Assembly: GCA_038503075.1 (NCBI GenBank)
Contig: JBCAML010000022.1
Span: forward strand, 62,001-126,000
Source: Gyromitra esculenta
Lineage: Eukaryota; Ascomycota; Pezizomycetes; Pezizales; Discinaceae
Direction: 5' to 3'
Length of the DNA: 64,000 nucleotides
Below, piece by piece: positions 1 to 9,629 of this stretch. A program made the position numbers and the translations under genes. A model generated the notes under the pieces. It made no database searches. It had not been told where the DNA came from and saw only the letters and a list, made by a program, of their open reading frames with translations. Position 1 is the stretch's first letter. Each line of letters begins with the position of its first letter.

Positions 1-160
1 GGGTTGAGGCGCCGGAGACTGTGCCGTTGGTGCTGTGGATAGAGACTGGGCGGATGATTCGTGAGGGTGGTGCGAGAATGTATTCTTTGTATGGGATTGT
101 GGCTGCTGCAAGGGTAGCAGAGATGGTGACTAGAAGTGGGAGCTCTGTGGAGAAACGCAT
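1..160 (-). CDS. Secreted protein, N-terminal fragment (possible glycoside hydrolase)
   Basis: An open frame starts with ATG at 160-158 and runs off the left edge, giving 53 codons without a stop. It begins MRFSTELPLLVTISATLAAA, a classic signal peptide with a short charged n-region and a hydrophobic core. The mature start, TIPYKEYILAPPSR followed by PVSIHSTNGTVSGAS, resembles the N-termini of fungal alpha-L-rhamnosidase-like six-hairpin glycosidases (EYILAP.SRT..P). That family link rests on memory of a short motif and is weak; secretion is well supported. The rest of the gene lies outside the window. Confidence 0.6.
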   Translation of the reverse strand, partial: MRFSTELPLLVTISATLAAATIPYKEYILAPPSRIIRPVSIHSTNGTVSGAST

Positions 161-2506
161 CTTGTAGTTGAAGCTGTAGACTGTAGATAACCTGGGAGGG
201 GAGGAGTTTTTTTTGTAACGCGCGGAGAGAGAATCTTATAGTTGGTGGTTTTAACTAACGAATTGGGACATCCCAATAACTGTTACCGCGAGTGAGCTTG
301 GTAGGGGAATGTCGGCTTCGCTCATCAACCCAACTAGCCAAGTTCGTCATAGCTCCTTACTTCCCCACAATTCGCTTATCAGCCATGTAGCATGCATTAC
401 CGAAACCAAGCCAGCACAACAGAACGTGTCTTCCTCGTGCGCGTATTATTCGCAGATTCGGCTCCTCGGCGCAAAGTCTCCCGTAGAGAACAATTAACAA
501 AAGCCGCGGTAATCATTCGTCATAAGATCCAGAGTGCACAAGAGGCCATTGAGGCCCAAAAACTCAGAAGAAAGACTGATATCCCGTATCTGCATTCCCT
601 AGTTCACGTCGATCGCTGATGTGCGGGGAGAGAGTGCGGGGAAACCCTGCAGCTGCAGGGATGATCCGTTCGGTTAAGCAAGTTGCTGGCCATACTTCGG
701 CGTCCTAGCCGATCTCGTGTGTTACTCTGGCCCACAATATTATAGAGGCCAATGATTCTCGTCACACGAAATGAACGATCAGTCCGCTTAGGTAGGATGT
801 TGGGCCGGCTCTCGGGTTAGATATGGCCGGGGCTTAAGACGGGTTATCTTCCATTAGCTGAGTACTAACAAATACCTGAGGGGCACATAGCCATTGTCGC
901 CAGCAGCTGTAGCGCAAGTTACTCTTGTACAATATGCCCGAGAGTAATAAGACGCTAACTCAACCTCACCCAAATACTGTACCACAACTCTAGTGTCGCA
1001 ATTGGGTTTCCCTGCTGCCAAATTCTTTTAAGATTACAGCTCTCAGAACCAAGGCCCAGTGATGTGGCGGTCTGCTGCACCGCATATTTGCATGGCATCA
1101 CGGACTCTCATACATGTAGTCTCGGATCTTAAGATCTTAGCACCGGTTGGCAAGAAGACCATCTTTACCAGACTCCCGCGAGAGCAACCGGATAAGGATA
1201 ACTCTAATACACCTTTTCACTCTCATTTTCTACCTTTATCATCTCAAATGAGCGTGACCTCTAGTGTAGGGTACCGTCAAAGGAATATTGCGCGTCTGGT
1301 TTACGCAACCCTAGCGGTTAGCATACGCTGCAAAGCCACGCCGATACCTCTACGAATGATACTCTGTATTTTTTTCAATAACGGAATCGATCGTCAAGCC
1401 TGTGGCTAAAAAGCCCCAGACAGCTTTTAACTCCCTTCGCATACGTATTTCAGCTCCTCGTCTCGAGTACAGAAACATGATGTTATCGGCGAAGCTAATC
1501 ACCACGGTCCTTTTGCTGCTAATTGGTGTAATGGTCCTCCGTAATTCAGCAGCGTTTGTCTTTGGGAGCATTCAAAACCGACGAGCTGCCAGAAAAAGCA
1601 GGACTCCCGTATGTCTGTGTTATTTTTCGACTTCATGTCATCTACGAGATATTTGCGAGAAGCCCTCTTTTTTTTCTCCACTTGTGGGTCGCATCCTCCC
1701 TGCATTCCACTCCCACCAAATTTTGTGACCGCCCCCAACTTCACCGTTCTCCACTATAATCTAAAATATTGGGGTGAAAATGCCACTGAATTTCGGCCTA
1801 AGAGGTGGGAATATCAAGATACTAGCGAGGGTACAGTAGTTGCAGAAAGTATTATCAATCCCTGTCTAAGGCGATTTATGAAAACCTGCCAACTAGTTCA
1901 TAGACTGCATAACAGATACACCTCCTATTCGCTTCCCGGGCGTAAAGCCACCTACACGAGGAGCTTTCCTTCCTTTTACTGACGGGTTCCGAGCGTGTCT
2001 TGGGCGTCGGTTTGCAGAAGTGGAAATTGTGGCTGTGATATATACTTGTTTCCCTTTTTATAGCTGTTTTCATATTACCTCCTATGCCTATCTAAAACTC
2101 TACCTACTAGAAGTATATTTAGATGCTGCGATTCTTGCGGAATCATATGTATCAACTGAAGTTAGTTAAGAGTTTATTCCGAAAAACCATCTTTGGTCGC
2201 ATCTTTATTACCTCTATCATCTTCGACCACTCTTTCACCGCCCTTAATCCCTATTTTATAATAGAGAGTGAGACTTAACTGGCCGATTATAAACTCTCGA
2301 CAGCGAGACTGCAGACTCCATATACTCGACCCCCAATAGATCCATTCCCTTGAGTCTTTACTCTGCTTTTCCACACTCCACACTCTACGTCCTTTGCCGC
2401 TAGAGAGATCCTGTGAAATATCATTTACAATAGCTCCAGCACCCCTAGAACCCGCGCTTATTCCAACGCTTTCCCCCTCTTCTTCCACATCCGCTCTAGC
2501 TTCCAT
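161..2506. other. Gene-poor stretch
   Basis: Upstream region of the secreted-protein gene followed by AT-rich sequence. Several 60-120 codon open frames occur on both strands, but none has a recognisable domain, splice context or biased composition. I support no gene here. Confidence 0.5.
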
Positions 2507-3836
2507 TCAACTTTTCCTTATCCTGCGCCCGCGCCCGCGCCAACCCCGCCAAGACACCGACGTCCACACCAGCCCACTCATCGGCATCTCCGACTCCGAC
2601 TCCGACTCCGACTCCCACCTCCGCGCCCGCTCCGGCTCCGGCTCCGGCTCCCACCCCATTGCATGCTCCATCGCTCGCCCCCTCGTCCGCTCCCCCGCCC
2701 CCTCCTTCGCACGCTCCCTCGTCCGCTGCCTTTCCAGCTCTAGATCCAGCTTCAACTGCCTCTCCGCCTGCCCCCCCTCTGGCTCCTGCTCCTGTTCCAA
2801 CTCCATCTCCTGCTCCCGCTTCGAGTTTACCCATACCCCCTCCAGCTTCAACCGCTCCTTCTCTCCCCTCGCTGGTAGCTGGGAATTTGATGAACTGGCA
2901 AAATCGATCTCAATCGAATAATATTGATAGTTGGATATTTCATAGGAATATATAGGCAAATTAAGCACAGCAATGCTAGATATCTCGGAGAGGCTTATCC
3001 CTGATAGCATCGACCATTTCGTGGATCGGGTTGTGAAAGATGTTACTGAGCGGTCCAGTCTCCTCCGTAGCGTCCGCCTGTATACTCTACTAACATCTAA
3101 AATGTTTTCGAAAGCAAATCTACCGTTGATGGTCCTTACCGAAGCCCGACTCGAGATTTCTGATTGTGCAAATAAGGACCACGTATCTAGATTTCGTCCG
3201 GAGGCTGGCTGAAGAAATACAGTCTCCATACGTCTCATCCGCTCTGCCATATCCCTCTGACTTTCCATAACCTGAGTAACTAGTTCGCACAGTTTTTTTT
3301 AGACTTTCCCCGGCCTGTGCGGTTGATTCACTAAAACGATAGAACAATCAGCCATTCCACTCCAGAGCCTGGCAGGAATATACTAGTAGTAAAAGTTTAC
3401 ATTACCTCTCCAGTATGGTCAACATCAAAGTTAGAGAAGTCTTCTGAATTTGCAAACGCTCAAACAGCTGTTTTATAGTCCCTTCTTTCCGGGCCCACCT
3501 TACCCGGTCTATCACGTTCATTTCACCATCCGATACCAGACCCTTGATTACCAGCTCAAGTTCAGAAAAAGTACAGACACATCCGGTTAGGGTGATGACC
3601 AAATCCTCAACAGGAAGCATGGCCTCTTGCAGGTTCGGTGCAGGTCTTTGGCCCCAAAGGAAGGGCTGAAGACTACAAATAATCGAATTGATGGAATGCA
3701 CCTCAGTCATGACATAGCCAGCTAAGCTTGGCGCGTCCTGGACACTGCTCACGAAACTGGAGAGGATAGATGTGATGTGACCGGCCGCGACTACCAGACC
3801 GACTATTGAAGCGGTGACAGAAAGGGGGTCGGCCAT
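2507..3836 (-). CDS. STAND-type fungal N-terminal domain protein, frameshifted
   Basis: Exon 1 (3836-3406) starts MADPLSVTASIVGLVVAAG and carries the fungal N-terminal domain found at the front of STAND/NACHT-like proteins (PigL_N-type), including LTGCVCTFSELE and MNVIDRVRW. The intron 3405-3331 has a GTAATG donor and TTTTAG acceptor. Exon 2 (3330-2507) first reads SESTAQAGESLKK and later contains the second family block, FENILDVSRVYRR and WSMLSGISLSEISSIAVLNLP. These parts lie in different frames: a run of eight A (3300-3293 on the + strand as T) shifts the frame by one base, and seven A would restore family-like reading. The C-terminus is a Glu-rich repeat (ESESESE, EPEPEPE) instead of the NTPase or WD repeats often found there. 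It is either a real broken gene or an assembly indel. Role in the family: probably nucleotide-regulated signalling or heterokaryon incompatibility; no effector domain is visible here. Confidence 0.75.
2589..2653. repeat. Hexanucleotide repeats (GACTCC and GGCTCC units)
   Basis: Four tandem GACTCC units are followed, after a short spacer, by about four GGCTCC units. On the minus strand they encode the Glu/Ser and Glu/Pro repeats at the C-terminus of the STAND-like gene. Because the unit is six bases long, several frames on both strands stay open, producing meaningless long open frames here. Confidence 0.85.
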
Positions 3837-4088
3837 AATATGGTGGAAAACAGTTCGTGACTTGATGGGACTATCGATAGCACGAAATACTGTCCAAGAA
3901 TCAGGTTTGAGTTCCTGATCCCCGTGAAAACGCAGAGCTAGATATCTTAAAGCTAGTTACACATACATAACTATCGCCTCCTAGAAAAAAGAGAAATTAG
4001 CGGAGCTGAACACAGTTTCAAAAACAGCTCTGCTGGCAACTACTCACGTGTCTCCACACGCCCTCTACAGCACCAACCTATCTCTTAC

Positions 4089-4245
4089 GCTGGTAAAGCT
4101 GCCAACTAGTTTGGTGGCTGAGTGCAAGGTCTCATTTCAGCCCATATCCGGATAGGAAACCCCTCAATTCAGCAAGATCGTCCATTTATCTACCTGATTG
4201 AAGTTGACATATTTGGCAGTTTCTAAGCACCAGCGTAAAGGATAA
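4089..4245. repeat. Direct repeat copy 1 (about 157 bp)
   Basis: Shares most positions with 4626-4788, including GTGCAAGGTCTCATTTCAGC and TCTAAGCACCAGCGTAA. Many differences are C/T or G/A. The two copies are about 540 bp apart, in the same orientation, and flank two inverted-repeat elements. Confidence 0.85.
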
Positions 4246-4271
4246 AAGGAGCAACTTAAACATCGTGCCGT

Positions 4272-4445
4272 ACCGTATGTGCTCGTGAAATACGACCCAG
4301 CTCTGCCCCGTGGCTTACGCAGGGAACGAGCTTCTAAATGGTCAAATTCTGTGGCTTAGATTCTTTTTCGCCAAGCTCAATACTATATCGTTCCCTGCGT
4401 AAGCCACGGGGCAGAGCTGGGTCGTATTTCACGAGTACATATGGT
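4272..4445. mobile_element. Fold-back element with 58-bp inverted arms
   Basis: The left arm 4272-4329 is the reverse complement of 4388-4445 with only two mismatches by eye, separated by a 58-bp loop. Arms contain CGTGAAATACGACCCAGCTC. Such a structure would form a strong hairpin. A diverged relative that covers arm and loop lies at 5822-5936, so the sequence is dispersed and not a one-off palindrome. Confidence 0.8.
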
Positions 4446-4461
4446 ATATTCTGAATTATAA

Positions 4462-4614
4462 CGAACGGGGCCGGGCTGAGTCCGCAGGAAGAAAGTTCTC
4501 CCTAACTGGCTGGATAACGGTGGAGACTCAAAAACTGGCATTAATAAGGTAAGCGCCCTATCACAGCCAGTGATAGTACAGTTCTATCCTGCGGTTTCAG
4601 CCTGGCCCCGTTCG
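4462..4614. mobile_element. MITE-like element with about 32-bp terminal inverted repeats
   Basis: Left end 4462-4493 (starts CGAACGGGGCCGGGCTGAG) pairs with right end 4582-4614 with a few mismatches and one single-base indel. Total length about 153 bp, no coding capacity. Confidence 0.75.
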
Positions 4615-4625
4615 CCACCCCCCAC

Positions 4626-4788
4626 GTTGGTAAAGCTGACAGCTACATGTAGTTTGGTAGCTGAGTGCAAGGTCTCATTTCAGCCCATACCTGGATAGGA
4701 AGCCCCTCAATACAGCAAGATCGTCTATTTATCCACCTGATCGAGGTTGACATCTTTAGCAGCCTCTAAGCACCAGCGTAAGAGATAA
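4626..4788. repeat. Direct repeat copy 2 (about 163 bp)
   Basis: Second copy of 4089-4245 in the same orientation. It carries a short insertion (ACATG) near its left end. No reading frame is conserved between the two copies, so a non-coding repeat is the better reading. Confidence 0.85.
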
Positions 4789-4903
4789 TTGAGAATATAC
4801 AGTATGCGTACCAAGTACAATTTGATGTAAGGGCAGTGCGCTAAATGGTGCGCAGTCAAAAAAAAAACAAACAGATGATCAGCTGAGCACGTAGAACCTA
4901 GCA

Positions 4904-5040
4904 TACTCGTAATAGGCATAAAGAACCCGAAAATGACCTTTGCTGGTAGTAATTTCTGACCCATCCTAATTTGGTACACCCACGACTTTGCTGGTTAGCT
5001 CACACTTGAATTTTCGGGTTCTTTATGCATGTTGCGAGTA
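4904..5040. mobile_element. MITE-like element, family A copy 1 (TA-flanked)
   Basis: 137 bp with terminal inverted repeats of about 30 bp: TACTCGTAATAGGCATAAAG at the left, and its counterpart ending GTTGCGAGTA at the right. Both ends are TA, as expected from a TA target-site duplication (Tc1/mariner-type). A second copy lies at 62979-63118. Confidence 0.75.
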
Positions 5041-5160
5041 GATAGGAAAACCGAAGTTGGTAGAGTATATATCTTCGTATACATTTCATAGTAACGCCTA
5101 CCGATGAAGAATTGATGTTGATACCTTCTACCTACTAGGATATGTACGCGATAAGATTAC

Positions 5161-5312
5161 TATTCCCAATCAGCCAAATACCGGGATGGTCCAAATACAA
5201 AGAGGGTCTCATTGGGCAAAATTTGGTTACCCTGCTGGATATAAGCAAGTTTTCTTACCAGAAACCGTGTTCTGGTATTTGGACCGTCCTGGTATTTGGC
5301 TGATCGGGAATA
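5161..5312. mobile_element. MITE-like element with 38-bp terminal inverted repeats (TA-flanked)
   Basis: 5161-5198 (TATTCCCAATCAGCCAAATA...) is the inverted complement of 5275-5312 with about three transitions. Ends are TA on both sides, suggesting a non-autonomous Tc1/mariner or Fot1-type element of 152 bp. Confidence 0.8.
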
Positions 5313-5571
5313 GATAGTACTATATGTGTTGTTGCCTAATCAAGGCAAGCATCGTTTATGATACCTCATTTATGCAATGCATGCATCGCGAATGAGAGGA
5401 ATAGCACTTGCGCCAGCCAAGCTATTCGGAAATCCCCACGGCGAATGCGAGACGCAGAGCACCAGAAATAATGCCTCTGTAGCCTTTGCGGGTGGCTATT
5501 GGCATCTCTCAACGATCTCAAAACCCAACCGTGTGCATTCACCCCCTAGAAGAAATAGTAAGAGAACCTTT

Positions 5572-5680
5572 AGGTAGAGGGTATGTATAACGAGGCTTGG
5601 CGGTCTTGGCTAGCAAACTAATATATATTTTGTAGCGAAATATTCCATTTGCTGCTCAAGCCTCGTTATACCCTCTACCT
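5572..5680. mobile_element. MITE-like element with about 24-bp terminal inverted repeats
   Basis: 5572-5599 (AGGTAGAGGGTATG...) and 5657-5680 are inverted complements apart from a four-base insertion (GTAT) in the left arm. The internal part is only about 57 bp. Confidence 0.7.
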
Positions 5681-5821
5681 CGCTAACCCCTCCACCGCTC
5701 TATGTTTGGACATGTAACTGCTTTGGAACTCGTGCAAAATCCGCTTGGTAAAAGGTTGCCTTCTAATACAAAGCATACTGTTGAATCCTATCCTCCGGCT
5801 CGAGGCAATCGAGCCACCATG

Positions 5822-5936
5822 TATATTCGTGAAATACGGCCGAACTTTGTTCTGCGACCTAAAAAAGAGTGAACATCTGGGTGGTCGGGTTCTGTGGCTT
5901 GGACTCTTCTTCGCCACGTTCGATATTACCCATAAC
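5822..5936. repeat. Diverged copy of the 4272-4445 fold-back sequence
   Basis: Aligns by eye with arm plus loop of the fold-back element (CGTGAAATACG; later TTCTGTGGCTT and TTCTTCGCCA). Many differences are transitions, which would fit repeat-induced point mutation, but I did not count them. Confidence 0.6.
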
Positions 5937-8037
5937 TAGTGGAAAATGCAAGCACCCTTGTGTATCAGTGACCCAATGTAGTTAACTGTGGAGTGGCCAA
6001 TGAAAAATCATAAAATTTATCCCAGCTAGGAAGGGTCGACTTCACCAGAAAATAGGATACCGGGTTTAATCTTGGGGTAAAGCCGGGCCGCACCCCACGA
6101 GCACATATGGTATTCCCGAAAGATTACGATCGCGTCGTGGCAATTATTATACTGGTGGAGTCACTAGAGAAAAGGCCATAATGACATCCCAACCTTTCCA
6201 AGAAAGCTTTCCTGTTAAATCCCTTCTAAAGCGAGTTAATCGTAAGGCCTAAGTAATAGGGGATCACGGTAACTTGTCGGACACAATTACGCTCTATAAA
6301 TACGAAGATGATACCAGCGAATTTGAAACCGAATATTGACAAACACTCATGACCAACCTAAAGAGAAAAACAAACTCGACATACAGATCCCCCACCTATT
6401 TAGCTTGTATAGGACATATCCTATCTTTTTGGAGCGGTTTGCCCTTTTGAGTTCACTGTTCGGCTTTTAGGGTTCGATATGGTCATATGGGCCTACCGCG
6501 TGCACGCACATACGCGCATACACAGAAACCTAATTAATTATTCAACTGCCTTAGTACACAAAGAAATTTCAGTTCCGGAGCTGAAGCCAAAGCACTGTGT
6601 CTGGAAGACAGGGATCAATGATGGCTGGCATCAGCGACGGGACAATCATGTAGTACAAAACCCTATCTCCAGGGCTTATATGGATAGCTAAATAGGCAAA
6701 TGGTAAAAGGTAAATAAGCCTTGTAAAAACATTTCTCCATTGAGAAATACTTATTAGCATATATCCCTGACTTCGCTTACTTACATGTACTTCTCCACGA
6801 GAGAAGGCACAGATCCTTTCGGCTGTTGGCTTGGCTACAGCACTAGTGAAGCTGAATGAGTTTCTTGTATCTTAATGCCTGATAGTAGGATTTTTCGATT
6901 AATTGCGCTGGTTGTTTAGTATGGTAACTACCGTTGCTCTATTCAGGCCACACCCTTTTAAGACGCGAGAGTCACGTTTCAATTTTATTAGAGTTACCGT
7001 CCCAGAAGCAGCTAGCACTTGCAATTGCAGAGAGCAACGTTAGTTCGACTCGGCACAATTGAAATTGAGGACGAGCAATGGTAATTGCAATCACCCATGG
7101 TAAATTCGAAAAAATGGAAGTTGAATGCAAACAGATTTATTTTAGTCATGTCTATTTCTCCCTGGGGAAAGCCAGGCAATAGCCATTTCTTCAGAAGTAG
7201 AAAGATAATTTAACCCTAGCTTAGTTCCTAGTACTACATGTACCTCGTTCTACTAGTATACGCAGTATAGTACTTCTCCATCATATTTACCCTAAACCTA
7301 ATTAGCGAGTGGATATTAAACTTGGTGCGCCAAGAATCGAACCGGGTGGTAGAGAAAGGTTCTAAACCCAAAATTGAGGGCAGCTATATCACCATCGTTG
7401 CTGGCTAAGCTTCAGAATGTAGTTTTGGAACGTAAACATGGGTGTGATATCGATATTTACGAATCGCCAATTATACTATATCAGAGATACTATATGTATG
7501 TACTATTAAACCCACGCTATAGGCCGCGAGGTAACCATCACTAGCTCACCACTCGCCGTACGCGTACATTTAATATCTAAACTCGGCTCTAAACGTTCAT
7601 AGCCACCTATTATCGCTAAAAAAAAATTAAATTAAAAAAGGTACTACCGAATCTAAACTTCCGAATCGCGATGTAACGTACCGGGTCCACTGTCCTAAGA
7701 GACGGGGATCATCGATACCACCCTTTATATTATGGCTAAAAGTGGAATGTTGTACCTCCTTCCTATTCCCACCAGTTAATCTCGGTATCTGTTCTGATAT
7801 CTTCCCGATAGTTTTTTTTTTTTGTGTTTCTGTAAATAATTCATTTATCTAGCTATCCTTTTGATTTTATCTTTCCTAGTATATAAATCAGCCCATTCGC
7901 ACATAACAACAAGCCCGTTCATCCAATTGCAAGCTAGCATCGTCCACTATATAATACTAAGCCCAAGTCTTTGCAATTGATTCTTTTTCGCGAATCAAAT
8001 TCCATCCAGATATCCTCAGTCTATCCAAAACACAGTC
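5937..8037. other. Gene-poor stretch with repeat traces
   Basis: A short trace of the fold-back arm (CACGAGCACATATGGTATTC) lies near 6098-6118. A tRNA-like internal promoter B-box (reverse complement GGTTCGATTCT) lies near 7331-7341, but no cloverleaf can be folded around it. Otherwise nothing recognised up to the CBM18 promoter. Confidence 0.4.
7880..7886 (+). promoter_or_regulatory. TATA-like box of the CBM18 gene
   Basis: TATATAA about 155 bases upstream of the ATG at 8038, followed by a C/A-rich leader typical of fungal 5' UTRs. Position and orientation fit, but this is motif evidence only. Confidence 0.4.
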
Positions 8038-8916
8038 ATGAAGCCCTCCGGAATTTTCTCTTTTGCTTTCCTTTCGTTGATTGCTGTGGCTTTCACCCAG
8101 ACTGTGGTATCGGTCGATGGAACTTGCTCTGGAACAAATAAATTCACCTGCACAGGTTCTATTTACGGTACCTGCTGTTCTGCCTATGGATACTGGTAAA
8201 ACGTCTCTCGACTGTGTCTTTGCAACAATGCTAACTTTGATTACGATACAGTGGCAACAGCACAGCTCACTGTGGGGTCGGCTGTCAGACTGGATTTGGA
8301 ACGTGTAGTGGAAACACCGATACTCCAGATGGCACCTGTGGTGGAGCAAACGCCTATAAGTGCTCTCAACAGGGCGCGGAATGTTGTTCCAGCAGCGGCT
8401 ATTGGTGAGATCCCTAAAAAAAACCAAAGCTGCGAACTATCTCTAATTTTTGTGGATAGTGGCACTGGCAATGGATACTGTGGGGGTGGTTGGTAAGTTT
8501 TTCTCCCGAGACCAGTACTCCGACTATATCCGCTCACCCTCTATAGTCAATCAGATTTCTCAGTGACCGGGAGCTGTTTGACGACCCTCGTTCCTACTAA
8601 TGACGGCCTCTGTGGGATTACTCATTCAAATACTACCTGTACTGGATCAGTTTCCTGGAATGGTAACTGTTGTTCGCAGTACGGCTATTGGTAAGTCTCT
8701 AGAATATCTACTCCTAATCAAATTTAGTTCTCCGAGAATTCTAACATTCGAAATAGTGGTACGAGTAGTGTCCATTGCTCTAAGCTTGCTGGATGGTAAG
8801 TACACATAGCTCTTGGCTTCCTTCTGATAGATTGCCGCAGTTTGGTTTAATACTAATTTATCCACCCTGTGTGATGTAGCCAAAATGCTTTTGGCGCAGC
8901 TTGCCAAGATCCTTGA
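8038..8916 (+). CDS. Secreted three-domain CBM18 (hevein-type) chitin-binding protein
   Basis: Exons 8038-8195, 8252-8404, 8460-8492, 8547-8690, 8757-8795 and 8880-8916 join to 187 codons plus stop. All introns have GT...AG ends, and CTAAC/CTAAT-type branch sites are visible in at least four. The protein has a signal peptide (about 1-25) and three hevein-type domains (about 27-75, 76-127, 128-187), each with the CC..YGYCG core (CCSAYGYCG, CCSSSGYCG, CCSQYGYCG). There is no catalytic domain. CBM18 modules bind chitin and GlcNAc oligomers in the wall or apoplast. Small proteins of this kind can shield fungal chitin from chitinases or host receptors, which is inference here. All five introns are phase 2 and split a cysteine codon after TG, so ordinary open-frame searches miss the gene. 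Confidence 0.88.
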
Positions 8917-9629
8917 TTTAGACTTAGGGTTCTACTTTGACTAGAATGGTTGGTATGCGTACGAGATAGTCAAACTAATTGAGTGTAATTTTACCCCTAA
9001 ATTAAATCTGCCTTACATCTATTATAGCCCTTATCCCTGTTGAACGGCTTCGAATTCTTAAATAGTCGTCAATAAATTCCCCCGAATTTTGTCACTAAGA
9101 TATATAACAAAAGCTACTTCTATGCCAATATATATCTAGTGTTAAACCCAGAAGATTGGCTCTTCACTCACTCACTTCACTGTATATCACTTATCAATAA
9201 GTATCCAGCAAGACGAATCGATCCAACTCGATCCATAAATGTACTCTTATAGCCTAACGGTATAGAATCCTTAGTCGTGAGTGTATGTGTACTTCTACGT
9301 CTGTAGATGTTAAGGTCAGGGGTTTCTACTTGTCTCTTCTTCGTAATTAGCAGCACTGGCTTTAAGATTACCACCGAGGTTCTGTTTAGTGTTCTCATTC
9401 AATTAGGTTTAAAAACCATCAAAACTACTAACGGATCCTGAGCTGGAACAAAGCTCGATTTTTCTTTGCTTAAAAAAACTCCTTTATAAACAATATTTAA
9501 ACAATCGGAGCCATCTTTTAATCCATTTTCTCGCTCAGCAATGCATTCAAGTCTCCGCAAGTAATCACGTTCCTTACGGAATTAAAATTGACACAATGGT
9601 ACGGTGAGTACAACCACATACAACAACGT
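8917..9629. other. Intergenic, nothing recognised
   Basis: AT-rich spacer between the CBM18 gene (+) and the 3' end of the acidic protein gene (-), so the two genes converge here. No repeat or RNA gene seen. Confidence 0.5.

Noticed and set aside
2394..2955. Long Pro/Ser/Ala-rich frames on the + strand, and a Gly/Ala frame on the minus strand
   Set aside because: They are alternative readings of the hexanucleotide repeat of the minus-strand STAND-like gene; only one frame carries the family motifs.
7322..7405. tRNA-like sequence on the minus strand (GGTTCGATTC then GGCGCACCA)
   Set aside because: The B-box and an acceptor-like end are present, but no matching 5' acceptor strand or anticodon stem can be found.
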